Below, one piece after another: positions 1 to 8,167 of a stretch of 38,877 nt of DNA (position 1 is its first letter; every line of letters starts with the position of its first letter). The DNA is from CAZCTC01 sp964501335. GTDB lineage: Bacteria; Chloroflexota; Anaerolineae; B4-G1; SLSP01. The position numbers and the translations under genes are program-made. The stretch spans positions 1 to 38,877 of the forward strand of contig CAZCTC010000072.1 in assembly GCA_964501335.1 (NCBI GenBank), written 5' to 3'. Under the pieces are notes generated by a model. It was not told the origin of the DNA. It did no database searches and saw nothing but the letters and a program-made list of their open reading frames with translations.

Positions 1-75
1 GAGAGTTTTTTTGTTTATGTTTTCGGCGGCTTCAGAAAGCCGCCGAAAACATGGCTTTTTCCAGAGCAACACAAG
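1..75 (-). repeat. Modular interspersed repeat, minus copy (hairpin + head)
   Basis: A perfect 16-bp stem (17-32 with 37-52, ATGTTTTCGGCGGCTT) closes a CAGA loop. It is preceded by GAGAGTTTTTTTGTTT, the reverse complement of the usual start of the tail, and followed by the reverse complement of the head (GGCTTTTT, then CCAGAGCAACACAAGC). The rest of the tail would lie left of the window. The same hairpin recurs at 11209-11246. Confidence 0.8.
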
Positions 76-76
76 C

Positions 77-178
77 TGTCTACTTGCTGCTGTCTACTGT
101 CTACTTCTGAATAGCCTTTTCCAGAGCCGCACAGGCGACGCAGGCTGTCTACTGTCTACTTGCTGCTGTCTACTTCCG
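77..178. repeat. CTGTCTACT-type short repeats around a solo head module
   Basis: Two clusters of the units CTGTCTACTTG, CTGCTGTCTACT and GTCTACTTC (77-108 and 145-178) flank a stand-alone, reverse-oriented head module (112-149, AGCCTTTTCCAGAGCCGCAC). The same short units, as their complement AGTAGACAG, recur at 37913-37943 and 38788-38813, again beside head modules. Confidence 0.7.
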
Positions 179-187
179 CTGAATTTT

Positions 188-230
188 CATCCTTCGGGGT
201 GCCGCCCCCTGCATGGTCTTCTGTCCTGAA
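188..230 (-). repeat. Secondary repeat module (GGATGAAAAT/CTTCAGG type)
   Basis: CATCCTTCGGGGTGCCGCCC is followed by CCTGCATGGTCTTCTGTC. This is nearly identical to 11076-11123, and its reverse complement occurs at 33461-33504. Here and at 11 kb it directly abuts the outer end of a tail module, so it may be an extension of the same element. Confidence 0.7.
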
Positions 231-233
231 AAT

Positions 234-302
234 AGCCCCGCAATGATCCTTTCCCCGTAAGATGCGACGCGCTGTGCGAAGCAGGAAGAGAGAATTTATT
301 TA
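234..302 (-). repeat. Solo tail of the modular repeat, minus orientation
   Basis: The reverse complement reads CTCTCTTCCTGCTTCGCACA, then GCGCGTCGC, then a TTACGGGGAAAGG stretch and a final GCGGGG. These are all the landmarks of the tail module seen downstream of hairpins at 13915, 25424 and 31766, but here no hairpin remains. With the modules above it fills the 410-nt gap before the first gene. No convincing promoter for that gene was seen. Confidence 0.75.
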
Positions 303-410
303 GGGGGAATAGCGGACTTGTTTCTCTTTTGCTCCTGTGTATACTTACAAAGCTGCCCATTGCAGGCGGTGCGCGAAAAGATAAAGAAAAAACTCTCAAT
401 GGGAGTGTGT

Positions 411-3400
411 ATGGTTCAAATTACCTTTCTCGGCGGTGCTGACGAAGTCGGCGCCAGCTGTTCTCTGTTGACCCTCGGCGGTCGCCGCATTCTGGTCGAC
501 GCCGGCATCCGAATCTCTCCCCGCAGCCGCTGGGGATTGCAGGACGATCAGTTGCCCGATCTCAGTCAGATCGATCGGGCCGGCGGCCTGGATGCCATTC
601 TCGTCACGCATGCCCACACCGATCATACCGGCGCTCTTGAATTGATCGTCGAGCGTTACAATTGCCCGATCTATGCCACGCCGATTACCATCGCGCTCAG
701 CCGGGTGCTGCATGCCGATGCCCGGCGTATTATGCAGAGCCGCCAGGACGAAGAAGGCGAATTGCCCCTCTATGACGATCTCGCCGTGGAGAAATTCCTC
801 AATGCGACGATCCCTGTGCCCTTCAATACCCGGTTGCCGCTGGGCGAAAATGTGACGGCCACCTTCTTCCCGGCCGGCCATATCGCCGGCGCTGCGATGA
901 TCGGCCTGGAGAGTCCGGAGGGCCGCATCCTCTTTACCGGGGATCTGGCGCTCACCCCTCAGCGCAGCGTGGACGGCGCCAAAGTCCCGGCTTTCCATCC
1001 CGATGTGTTGATTATCGAGAGCACCTACGGCGGTCGGTTGCACGCCAACCGGGCGGCCGAAGAGCGGCGGCTGGTCGATACCGTCGTCGAAGTGACGGCG
1101 GCCGGCGGCAAGGTGCTCATTCCGGCCTTTGCGCTGGGCCGGGCTCAAGAGATCCTTTTGATCTTGAGCGAAGCCCGCCGTCAGGGCGTCTGGACCACCG
1201 GCACGATCTGGGCCGACGGCATGGTGCGCAGCATCTGTCAGGCCTACGCTCAATTCCCGGAGTCCCTTTCCTTATTGATGCAGGAGCGCAACGGTCTCTT
1301 TTTCGACCAGCAGACCCGTCCGGTGGAGTCGGGGGCGCAGCGCCAGGAGTTGATCTGGCAGGCCGAGCCCTGGGTGATGGTGGCCAGTTCGGGGATGCTT
1401 TCCGGCGGCGCTTCCGTGGCCTATGCCCGCAGGCTGGCCACGCAGCCGGAGAATGCCATTCTGCTCACCGGTTACCAGGACGAAGAATCGCCGGGGCGGA
1501 AGCTGCTCCAGCTGGCCGAGACCGGCGGCGGGACCTTGCGCTTCGGTTCGGATAAAGTCGATGTGAAATGTAAGATCGGCGCCTATTCCCTTTCGGCCCA
1601 TGCCGATGAGAGCCAGCTGATCAGCTTTATCAATGCGCTCGATCCGACGGAGGTCTGTCTGGTTCACGGCGACCACGACGCCCGGGAGAGCATGGCGGCC
1701 CGCCTGCGCGAGCGCGGCCGGGCGGTCAATCTGCCTCACAGCGGACAGACCCTGGAGTTCCGGTTTACCCCTTCGGTGGGCCGAAAACTGGTGCAGGGGA
1801 TCGGCACGGGCAAGCCGTTGGATTCCGAGGCTCTCTGGAAGGCTGTGGCCGGGCCGGTCGGCGGAGCTTATTTCTCCGCGGAAGAGCTTTCGACGGCCTG
1901 GTGGGGGAAGGATCATACCCGTGAATTGGAATCGTTGCTGGAAAAGGACGATCCCTATTTCGAGCCGCTGGCCGCTCAGCCCGGGCTTTACCGGGCCCGG
2001 ACCCAGGCCCAGATCCTTTTGCATCAACAGCGGGTGGCGCGGTTGGCGGCTCTGGAGCTGCAACCCGGTTGGGTGGTGATTTTGAAGGATGCCGACAACG
2101 ATTTCTATGCCGCGCTCTGTGATGAGGTGGCGGCCGGCCATTTCTATTTGAAGGGCGTGCCCGACCCGGTCTGGCCCGACAATTTAATGACGGCGTTCGA
2201 TCCGGGCGAAGGCGAGTTCGATCCGGCAGCGGTGAGAGCGGCCGCCGAGGAATCCGTTTCGACGGGCTCTTTGCTTTCCGACATACCGGCCCCTCTGGAT
2301 GCTCTGATGGAGAAATTGCCGGCTTCCGCGTGGCCGTTGCCGGTGCGCCGGGTGGCGTTGGCCTTGATTTTGCTGCGGGCCGGGGCCGAAGTGACATCCG
2401 AGGGGTGGCGCTGGCCCATGCCCACGCTTCAGATGGGGCAGCAGATGGAGCCCAATCAGGCGATCTCCTGGATCAAGGCCCGGATTCCGGCCGAGGCCCG
2501 GCTGCGGCGCTGCGGCTATCGGTTGGAGCAGGGGGTGGTGGTGCTGGCTTTCGATTTTCCCGAGCAGGCGCAATCCCGTTATGGCGAACTGTTGCAATCG
2601 CTCTCCCAGGAATCCGGCTGGCGGTTTGAGTACGATACCCAGGTGAATCAGGCAGCTCTGAATTCCCTGGCACAGGAGGCCGTTCGGGAGTTGAAGTTGA
2701 CGGTCAATAAGGGGCCTTCGCTCCGGCTGGCTGAGAAAGAGGTGCAGATCAAGGTGAACGGGCTGCCTGATTCGGAGGCCCTGGAACGGGTCGCGCAGCA
2801 GTTTATGGAAGTCAGCGGCTTTACATTGACGATTCGGGGGGCCGACGATCCGATGCCGGCAGCGGCCCATGCCGCCGGGAAGAAGAAGCAGTGGGAGATC
2901 AACGCCGCCTATGCCGAGATTCGCAAGGAGCTGACCGACAGCACTTTGCAGCGGGCCAGCCTCAAAGGGGACCGGATTGTCCTTTCTTTTATCAGTCAGC
3001 AGGTCGGCCAGCGTTACGCTGAAACGATCGCTCAGCTGGAGCGTCGGATCGGTTGGCCTATCGAGATCAACCCGCAGCCGACGCAGGGGCTAATTTTGCA
3101 GATTGCGCGGGAACTGTTGACGGAGGCCGGGTGGGAGATCGTTAAAGGGCCGGGGATTTACATTGAAAAGGGGCAGGTCTCGGTGCGATTGTCCCAGCAG
3201 CCCGATCCCGTGCGGGCGGCGGAGGTGCAGCTGGCCTTCACGGAGAAGACCGGTTATGAGCTGGAGATGGGCACGCCGCCGGTCGCCCAGACCGGGCCGG
3301 TGGCCAAAGTCGTTACCGAGACGGTGGTCCTGATTCCGATGGAGCGCATTCAGTTGCAGGCCAGCCATCGCGGCATGGAATTGAATGCCGAGAAGCTGGA

Positions 3401-3554
3401 GCATGCGCTGCGGCGGGCCCGGCAATTGGGCGCCATCAATCCCCCCATTCGCGTGCGCCGTTTGCCGCAGGGCTACCTGCTTCTGGACGGCCTCTACCGC
3501 CTGCATGCGGCCCGTCAGCTCGGCTGGTCCCATATCCAGGCCGTGGTGGAGTAA
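411..3554 (+). CDS. Beta-CASP metallo-beta-lactamase nuclease with KH-like repeats and ParB-like C-terminus
   Basis: Predicted 1047-residue metal-dependent RNase of the MBL/beta-CASP (CPSF/RNase J-like) superfamily. The HxHxDH motif is H67-H69-D71-H72. The other metal-binding landmarks are H157 (GHIAGA), D178 (GDLA), H397 (SAHAD) and H419 (VHGD), so the catalytic core (about 1-450) looks intact. The next ~600 residues are not part of the usual family. From about 690 to 950 there are four degenerate ~65-residue units, each ending in a strand-helix-strand pattern such as GQVSVRL...TEKTGYELEM. The last ~75 residues (MERIQLQASHRGMELN, then YLLLDGLYRLHAARQLGW) resemble the N-terminal domain of ParB/Srx-like proteins. 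Start 411 was chosen for the GGGAG at 401-405. The frame is open upstream to 318 and includes an ATG at 399, but that stretch reads as non-coding. The core assignment is secure; the extension is inference. Confidence 0.9.
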   Translation: MVQITFLGGADEVGASCSLLTLGGRRILVDAGIRISPRSRWGLQDDQLPDLSQIDRAGGLDAILVTHAHTDHTGALELIVERYNCPIYATPITIALSRVLHADARRIMQSRQDEEGELPLYDDLAVEKFLNATIPVPFNTRLPLGENVTATFFPAGHIAGAAMIGLESPEGRILFTGDLALTPQRSVDGAKVPAFHPDVLIIESTYGGRLHANRAAEERRLVDTVVEVTAAGGKVLIPAFALGRAQEILLILSEARRQGVWTTGTIWADGMVRSICQAYAQFPESLSLLMQERNGLFFDQQTRPVESGAQRQELIWQAEPWVMVASSGMLSGGASVAYARRLATQPENAILLTGYQDEESPGRKLLQLAETGGGTLRFGSDKVDVKCKIGAYSLSAHADESQLISFINALDPTEVCLVHGDHDARESMAARLRERGRAVNLPHSGQTLEFRFTPSVGRKLVQGIGTGKPLDSEALWKAVAGPVGGAYFSAEELSTAWWGKDHTRELESLLEKDDPYFEPLAAQPGLYRARTQAQILLHQQRVARLAALELQPGWVVILKDADNDFYAALCDEVAAGHFYLKGVPDPVWPDNLMTAFDPGEGEFDPAAVRAAAEESVSTGSLLSDIPAPLDALMEKLPASAWPLPVRRVALALILLRAGAEVTSEGWRWPMPTLQMGQQMEPNQAISWIKARIPAEARLRRCGYRLEQGVVVLAFDFPEQAQSRYGELLQSLSQESGWRFEYDTQVNQAALNSLAQEAVRELKLTVNKGPSLRLAEKEVQIKVNGLPDSEALERVAQQFMEVSGFTLTIRGADDPMPAAAHAAGKKKQWEINAAYAEIRKELTDSTLQRASLKGDRIVLSFISQQVGQRYAETIAQLERRIGWPIEINPQPTQGLILQIARELLTEAGWEIVKGPGIYIEKGQVSVRLSQQPDPVRAAEVQLAFTEKTGYELEMGTPPVAQTGPVAKVVTETVVLIPMERIQLQASHRGMELNAEKLEHALRRARQLGAINPPIRVRRLPQGYLLLDGLYRLHAARQLGWSHIQAVVE

Positions 3555-3580
3555 CGCTAGAAAATATGGAATAAACAACA

Positions 3581-3683
3581 TTTTTTCGCGCGCCGCAGAC
3601 GGCGCGCGAAAAAATAAATAAAGACTCTCTCTCTGCTTCGCACAGCGCGTCGTATTTTACCGGGAAAGCGCCGGGCGCGGAAC
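3581..3683 (+). repeat. Modular repeat, plus copy (hairpin + tail, no head)
   Basis: A perfect 15-bp stem, TTTTTTCGCGCGCCG (3581-3595) with 3600-3614, has a CAGA loop and is followed by a tail (3615-3683) with CTCTCTGCTTCGCACAGCGC and TTTTACCGGGAAAG. It lies between the nuclease gene and sbcD. The outer stem is U-rich 5' and A-rich 3', and no U-tract follows on the plus strand, so it does not look like a standard intrinsic terminator. Confidence 0.75.
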
Positions 3684-3717
3684 AATCAATCATAATTCCC
3701 ACCTTCCGGAGGAGCCT

Positions 3718-4986
3718 ATGCAATTCATGCACATCGCCGACATCCATCTGGGCTACCAGCAATACGGCCTCAGCGCCCGCTTCGACGACTTCAGCCGGGC
3801 CTTTCTCCATCTCATCGACGAGGCCTGCTCCCGCCGGGCCGATTTTGTCCTCATTGCCGGCGATCTTTTTGAAAAACGCACCGTCGAGCCGAAATCGATG
3901 AGCGTGGCCATTGAAGGGCTGACGCGGCTTCAGGCTGCCGGCATTCCCGCTCTGGCCGTCACCGGGAACCACGAGCGGGCTCACTATCGCGAGCAGGATT
4001 CCTGGATGGATTTTTTGGACGGGATGGGCTATCTCCAGTTGCTTTCCGTGCCGATCGAGGAGGGGCGGGCCGTGCTGACCCCTTATGGCGAGGAGGGCAG
4101 CGCCTATGTGGATCTTCCCGGCGGGGTGCGGGTCTACGGCTTGAAATATTACGGCGCTTCGACCGGCCGGGTGCTGGCGGCTCTGGCGGAAGCGCTGCCG
4201 GCGGTGGATTCTTCTGGCGTGCGCTATACGATCCTGATGGCGCATACCGGGTTGGAGGGCCAGTTGCCCAATACCCACGGGGCTGCTCCCGCCGATTTTG
4301 CCCCGCTGCGGGATCGGGTGGATTATGTGGCGCTGGGCCATTTCCACAATCCCTACGCCCTCGACGATTGGATCTTCAATCCGGGCTCTCCGGAAACCTG
4401 CAGTATGGATGAAACGACCTGGCCGCAGCGCGGCGGCTATTGGGTGGAGGTCGAGCCGGGGGCGGGTCGGCCGCCCCATGTGGAATTCGTGGTGCCGCCC
4501 CGGCGGCCCTTTCACCGCTTTGCGCTGCGCGTGGATGATCTGTCCACGCCGGCCGATCTCTATGCGGCTGTGGATGCGTTGATTCAGCAGAAGTCCGGGC
4601 AGGTGCGGGCCGATTTGCAGCCGGTGGTGGAACTCTCGTTCTTCGGCGTTTTGCCCTTCAGCCGTTATGAACTGGATTTGAGCCGCATTCAGGGAAAACT
4701 GGCGGCGGCCTGGAATCCCTTAGGGGTGCCCCATGTGGTCAATCAGACCTTGCCGGCCGGGATGGAGGCTGTGGTGGATGTCACCTCCGGCCGTCCGGAG
4801 CTGGAGCGTACGGTGGTGCGCGGGCTGTTGGGCCGCGACCATCGATTGCGGAAAGAGCTCGACGGCTGGACGGAAGGGCTGTTGGAATTGAAGCGGCTGG
4901 CGCTGGCGAAGCAATCTCCGGACCGCATTGTGGAATTTTTGCAGCAGTTGCGCCAGGATTTGCAGGGCGCCGGCGAGGAGGCCTGA
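3718..4986 (+). CDS. sbcD: SbcD/Mre11-type DNA repair exonuclease subunit
   Basis: Predicted 422-residue metallophosphoesterase, the nuclease subunit of the SbcCD (Mre11-Rad50) complex that opens hairpins and processes double-strand-break ends. Metal-binding motifs are in family order: D8-x-H10 (ADIHLG), D49 (GDLFEKR), N84-H85-E86 (GNHE), H176 (MAHTG) and H208-x-H210 (GHFH). The C-terminal ~150 residues would be the capping/Rad50-binding part. Start 3718 has a strong GGAGGAG at 3708-3714. The stop is one base before the sbcC start, so the two are surely co-translated. A partner acting on palindromes is notable in a genome region so rich in perfect hairpins, but no functional link is shown. 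Confidence 0.93.
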   Translation: MQFMHIADIHLGYQQYGLSARFDDFSRAFLHLIDEACSRRADFVLIAGDLFEKRTVEPKSMSVAIEGLTRLQAAGIPALAVTGNHERAHYREQDSWMDFLDGMGYLQLLSVPIEEGRAVLTPYGEEGSAYVDLPGGVRVYGLKYYGASTGRVLAALAEALPAVDSSGVRYTILMAHTGLEGQLPNTHGAAPADFAPLRDRVDYVALGHFHNPYALDDWIFNPGSPETCSMDETTWPQRGGYWVEVEPGAGRPPHVEFVVPPRRPFHRFALRVDDLSTPADLYAAVDALIQQKSGQVRADLQPVVELSFFGVLPFSRYELDLSRIQGKLAAAWNPLGVPHVVNQTLPAGMEAVVDVTSGRPELERTVVRGLLGRDHRLRKELDGWTEGLLELKRLALAKQSPDRIVEFLQQLRQDLQGAGEEA

Positions 4987-4987
4987 A

Positions 4988-7900
4988 ATGCAGATCGTGC
5001 GGTTGGAACTGGAGAACGTCAAAAGCTATGCCCAACTGGCCGTCTCTTTTTCGGCCGGGACCAATGCGATCTGCGGCCATAACGGGGCCGGCAAGAGCAC
5101 GCTGCTGGAAGCGATCGGCTTTGCCCTCTTTGATTTTCTGGCGGTCAATCAGACGGATTTCGTCCGCGAAGGAGAGAAGACGGCCACGGTGACCGTTTCG
5201 GTGTTGGGGATCGACGAGCGGATCTATCAGGTGGTGCGGCGCTGCGGCGGCAGCAATCAATACTATATTTACGATCCCGAACTGAGGCAGAAGCTTACAG
5301 AAGGGAAAGAAGAGACGCTCACCTGGCTTCGTGATTTTCTGGGCGTGGATGAGATGACCAATCTGGCCTCGCTCTTCCGCGATGCGGTGGGAGTGCCGCA
5401 GGGACTGTTGACGGCGGCCTTTCTGGAATCGCCGACCAATCGCCGGAATATCTTCAACCCTTTGCTGCAGGTGGATGAATATGAGCGGGCCTGGGGGGCG
5501 TTGCGCGAGCCGCGCAGCCGGCTGGAAGAGCAGATCCATGCGGCGGAGAAATCGATCGCCGGGCTGGAGGCGGAGGTGCGGCTGTTGCCGGAGCGCGAAG
5601 CCCGGGCGACTGAGTTGAGCGCCGGGATCGCCGAAGCGGAAGGCCGGCAGGCGGAGTTTACGGCCGAGCTGGAGCGGGTGGCGCAGCAAGCGGCCGCTTT
5701 GGAATTGCAGCGCCGTCGGTTGGTTGAACTGGAGCAGGCGGCGGCGCAGGCGGTGCGAGAGGCGGAGACGGCGGCCGGCCGGCGGGCCGAGGCCCTGGCG
5801 GCGTTGCAGCGGGCCGAGGCGGCGCGGGCGGTGGTGGCGGAAAGCACTGCCGGAGAGCAGGCCTATCAGGCGGCGCAGGTCGAGCAGGAGGCTTTGGATC
5901 TCCGCCGGCGGGAGCGCGAAAAGCTGCTGAACGAGCAGCAAAAGCTGGAAAAGGAAGCGGTCAAAACGCAGACGAATCTGGCGGCCGTCGAAGCGGAGTG
6001 GGCTGAGATCCTGCAGGCCGAGGCGGCGGTGGAGACTTTGCGCCCTCAGGCCGAGGCGCAGGCCTGTCTGGAGACGGCGCTCGTCGGGGCCCGGCGCGAT
6101 GTGGACCGCTTGGCGGCGGCGCAGACGGCGGTGACGCAGGAACGGCAACGTCGGGATGCCTTGCGGGCGACTCGCGAGCGGTTGCAGGCAGGGGCGGCGG
6201 AGCGGGCCGGGTTGGAATCGCAGAAGGCGGTTCGAGAAGCGGCGCTGGCTCCTCTGCTGGCCCGTCGCGAAACCCTGGCGGCGGCGCAGGTCGAGCGGCA
6301 GGCCGAAGTGCGGACGCTGACCGGGCTGGCGCAGCAGGCGGCTCAGCGGTGCGCGCAACTGGAGCAAGAGCTGGTTAGGGAGCGGGCGCAGCAGCAGGAG
6401 CTGGATTCCCGGGCGGCGGCGGTGCGCCGGGGGCTGGCCGAACGAGAGACGGTGGAGGTCGATCTGGCGCGGTTGCGACAGGAGATCGAGGCGCTCGATG
6501 CGGAGATTGCCGGACAGGTGGCGCGGGCGGCCGAAGCGCAGGCCGGGCTGACCCATTTAGAGACGCAGCGGGCTGCGCTGCTGGCGGTCGAGACGGCGCA
6601 GTGTCCGGTCTGCGAGGCTCCTTTGACGCCGGAGCATCGGGCCGAGTTGCTGGAGCGGCAACAATCCCGCCATGCGGAGGCGGGCGCGGCGCTGGTGACG
6701 GCGCAGGCGCAGCAGAAACAGCTGGAGAAAGAGCGCCGGGGACTGATGAAGAAAGTCCAGGCGGCCGAAGCCGCGCTGGGGACCTTGCCCCGCCCGGCGG
6801 AGGCGGAGGATCTGGCGGCCCGGCTGGCGGGACAGGCGCAGCGTATTCTGGAGGGGACCGGGCAGCTGGCGCGGGAGACGGCGGAATCGACGGCGCTGCT
6901 GGGACGGCGGCAGGCTGCCGAAGCTGCGCTGAATGAAATCCAACCGCAACTGGCCGATCTGGAGGCGGAACGCGGCAGCATGCAGCAGGAGCTGGCCGGG
7001 ATCGAAAAGCGGCTGGCGGCGCTGCCCCGCGAGGCCGAGGTCGAGGCGGCGGCGGCGCAGCTGCAACACCAGGAAGCGGCGCTGGTCGATGCCGAACGGA
7101 CGGCGGCGGCGCTGGTGGGGGCTCCGGAAAGCGCGGCGCAATTGGAGCGCGAACTGGAGGCTTTGGGCAATCCCCGCCTGGCCTATCAACGGGCGGCCGA
7201 TACGGCGGGCCGGCGGGAGGCGGCGGCAAAGCGGCGGGCGGAGTTGCACTCCCGGCAGGCCGAACTGGAGCAGCGTCAGGCGGCGTCGAGTGCGGCCCTG
7301 GCGGCTTACGATACGCTGGATGCGCAATTGGTGGAGGTGCGGGCGGCGTTAAAGATCCACGAGCCGGCCCACCGGCGTTATCTGGAGCATTGGCGCGAAG
7401 CGGAGAGCTGGCCGGAGCGGCAATCCGCGCTGGCCGCGGCCGAGGCCGGGGTGACGTCGGCGGAGAGCCGGCGAGCGGTCCGGCTGGCGGAACGGGATCA
7501 GGCGGCGGCGGCCTACGATGCGCCGGGCCATGAGGCGCTGCGGGTGCGGTGGGGCCAGTTGCGGGAGCAGCTCGCCGGGCTGGCGGCCCGTCTGACCGAG
7601 CAGCGGGCGCAATTCCAGGCGCTGCAGCAGGAGCTGGCCCGGCTGGCCGAGTCGGCGGCGGCGCTGGCTGCGGCCAAAACCGGCCATGCGGAGTTGCAGA
7701 CCCTGCTGGCGCTCCTGGAGAATTTCCGCCAGACGCTGCGGGATGCCGGCCCGCAGATCACAAAAGAGCTGGTCGCTTTGATTTCGGCGCAGGCCGATCG
7801 GTTCTACGCCGAGCTGATGCAGGATTTCAATACCCGGCTGCGCTGGACCGAGACTTACGATATTGTGCTCTCTACCGGCGGGCGGGAACGCACCTTTCAG

Positions 7901-8167
7901 CAGCTCTCGGGGGGAGAACAGATGTCGGCGGCGTTGGCGGTGCGGCTGGCGCTGCTGCGCGAGATTTCTACCATTGATGTGGCCTTTCTGGATGAGCCGA
8001 CGGCCCATCTCGATCCCCAGCGCCGCGATAATCTGGCGGAGCAGATCCTGGCGGTCAAAGGCTTCTCGCAGCTTTTTGTGATCAGCCATGACGATACCTT
8101 TGAACGTGAAACTGAACATGTCGTGCGGCTGGTCAAACAGCAGGGCGCGACGCAGATGGAGAATTGA
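4988..8167 (+). CDS. sbcC: SbcC/Rad50-type SMC-like ATPase
   Basis: Predicted 1059-residue ATPase subunit of SbcCD. Walker A is G30-T38 (GHNGAGKST). A very Ala/Glu/Gln/Arg-rich coiled coil runs from about 180 to 880, interrupted by a zinc-hook CxxC at C539-C542 (CPVCEAPLTPEH). The ABC signature LSGGEQ is at 973-978, and Walker B ends in D1002-E1003 (FLDEPTAHLD). Architecture and length match bacterial SbcC/Rad50. Start 4988 follows a GAGGAGG at 4975-4981; the in-frame extension back to 4928 lies inside sbcD and is not credible. The stop overlaps the helicase start by one base (TGATG). The extreme GC bias of the coiled coil leaves long open frames on the opposite strand, which are not genes. 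Confidence 0.94.
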   Translation: MQIVRLELENVKSYAQLAVSFSAGTNAICGHNGAGKSTLLEAIGFALFDFLAVNQTDFVREGEKTATVTVSVLGIDERIYQVVRRCGGSNQYYIYDPELRQKLTEGKEETLTWLRDFLGVDEMTNLASLFRDAVGVPQGLLTAAFLESPTNRRNIFNPLLQVDEYERAWGALREPRSRLEEQIHAAEKSIAGLEAEVRLLPEREARATELSAGIAEAEGRQAEFTAELERVAQQAAALELQRRRLVELEQAAAQAVREAETAAGRRAEALAALQRAEAARAVVAESTAGEQAYQAAQVEQEALDLRRREREKLLNEQQKLEKEAVKTQTNLAAVEAEWAEILQAEAAVETLRPQAEAQACLETALVGARRDVDRLAAAQTAVTQERQRRDALRATRERLQAGAAERAGLESQKAVREAALAPLLARRETLAAAQVERQAEVRTLTGLAQQAAQRCAQLEQELVRERAQQQELDSRAAAVRRGLAERETVEVDLARLRQEIEALDAEIAGQVARAAEAQAGLTHLETQRAALLAVETAQCPVCEAPLTPEHRAELLERQQSRHAEAGAALVTAQAQQKQLEKERRGLMKKVQAAEAALGTLPRPAEAEDLAARLAGQAQRILEGTGQLARETAESTALLGRRQAAEAALNEIQPQLADLEAERGSMQQELAGIEKRLAALPREAEVEAAAAQLQHQEAALVDAERTAAALVGAPESAAQLERELEALGNPRLAYQRAADTAGRREAAAKRRAELHSRQAELEQRQAASSAALAAYDTLDAQLVEVRAALKIHEPAHRRYLEHWREAESWPERQSALAAAEAGVTSAESRRAVRLAERDQAAAAYDAPGHEALRVRWGQLREQLAGLAARLTEQRAQFQALQQELARLAESAAALAAAKTGHAELQTLLALLENFRQTLRDAGPQITKELVALISAQADRFYAELMQDFNTRLRWTETYDIVLSTGGRERTFQQLSGGEQMSAALAVRLALLREISTIDVAFLDEPTAHLDPQRRDNLAEQILAVKGFSQLFVISHDDTFERETEHVVRLVKQQGATQMEN

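Noticed and set aside
3581..3614. Ordinary Rho-independent terminator after the nuclease gene
   Set aside because: The stem is strong, but the T-run is in the 5' arm and the A-run in the 3' arm, with no U-tract following. It is treated as part of the modular repeat instead.
4928..4987. Upstream extension of sbcC
   Set aside because: It would overlap the end of sbcD. The ATG at 4988 has its own GAGGAGG and begins the conserved MQIVRLELENVKSY N-terminus.
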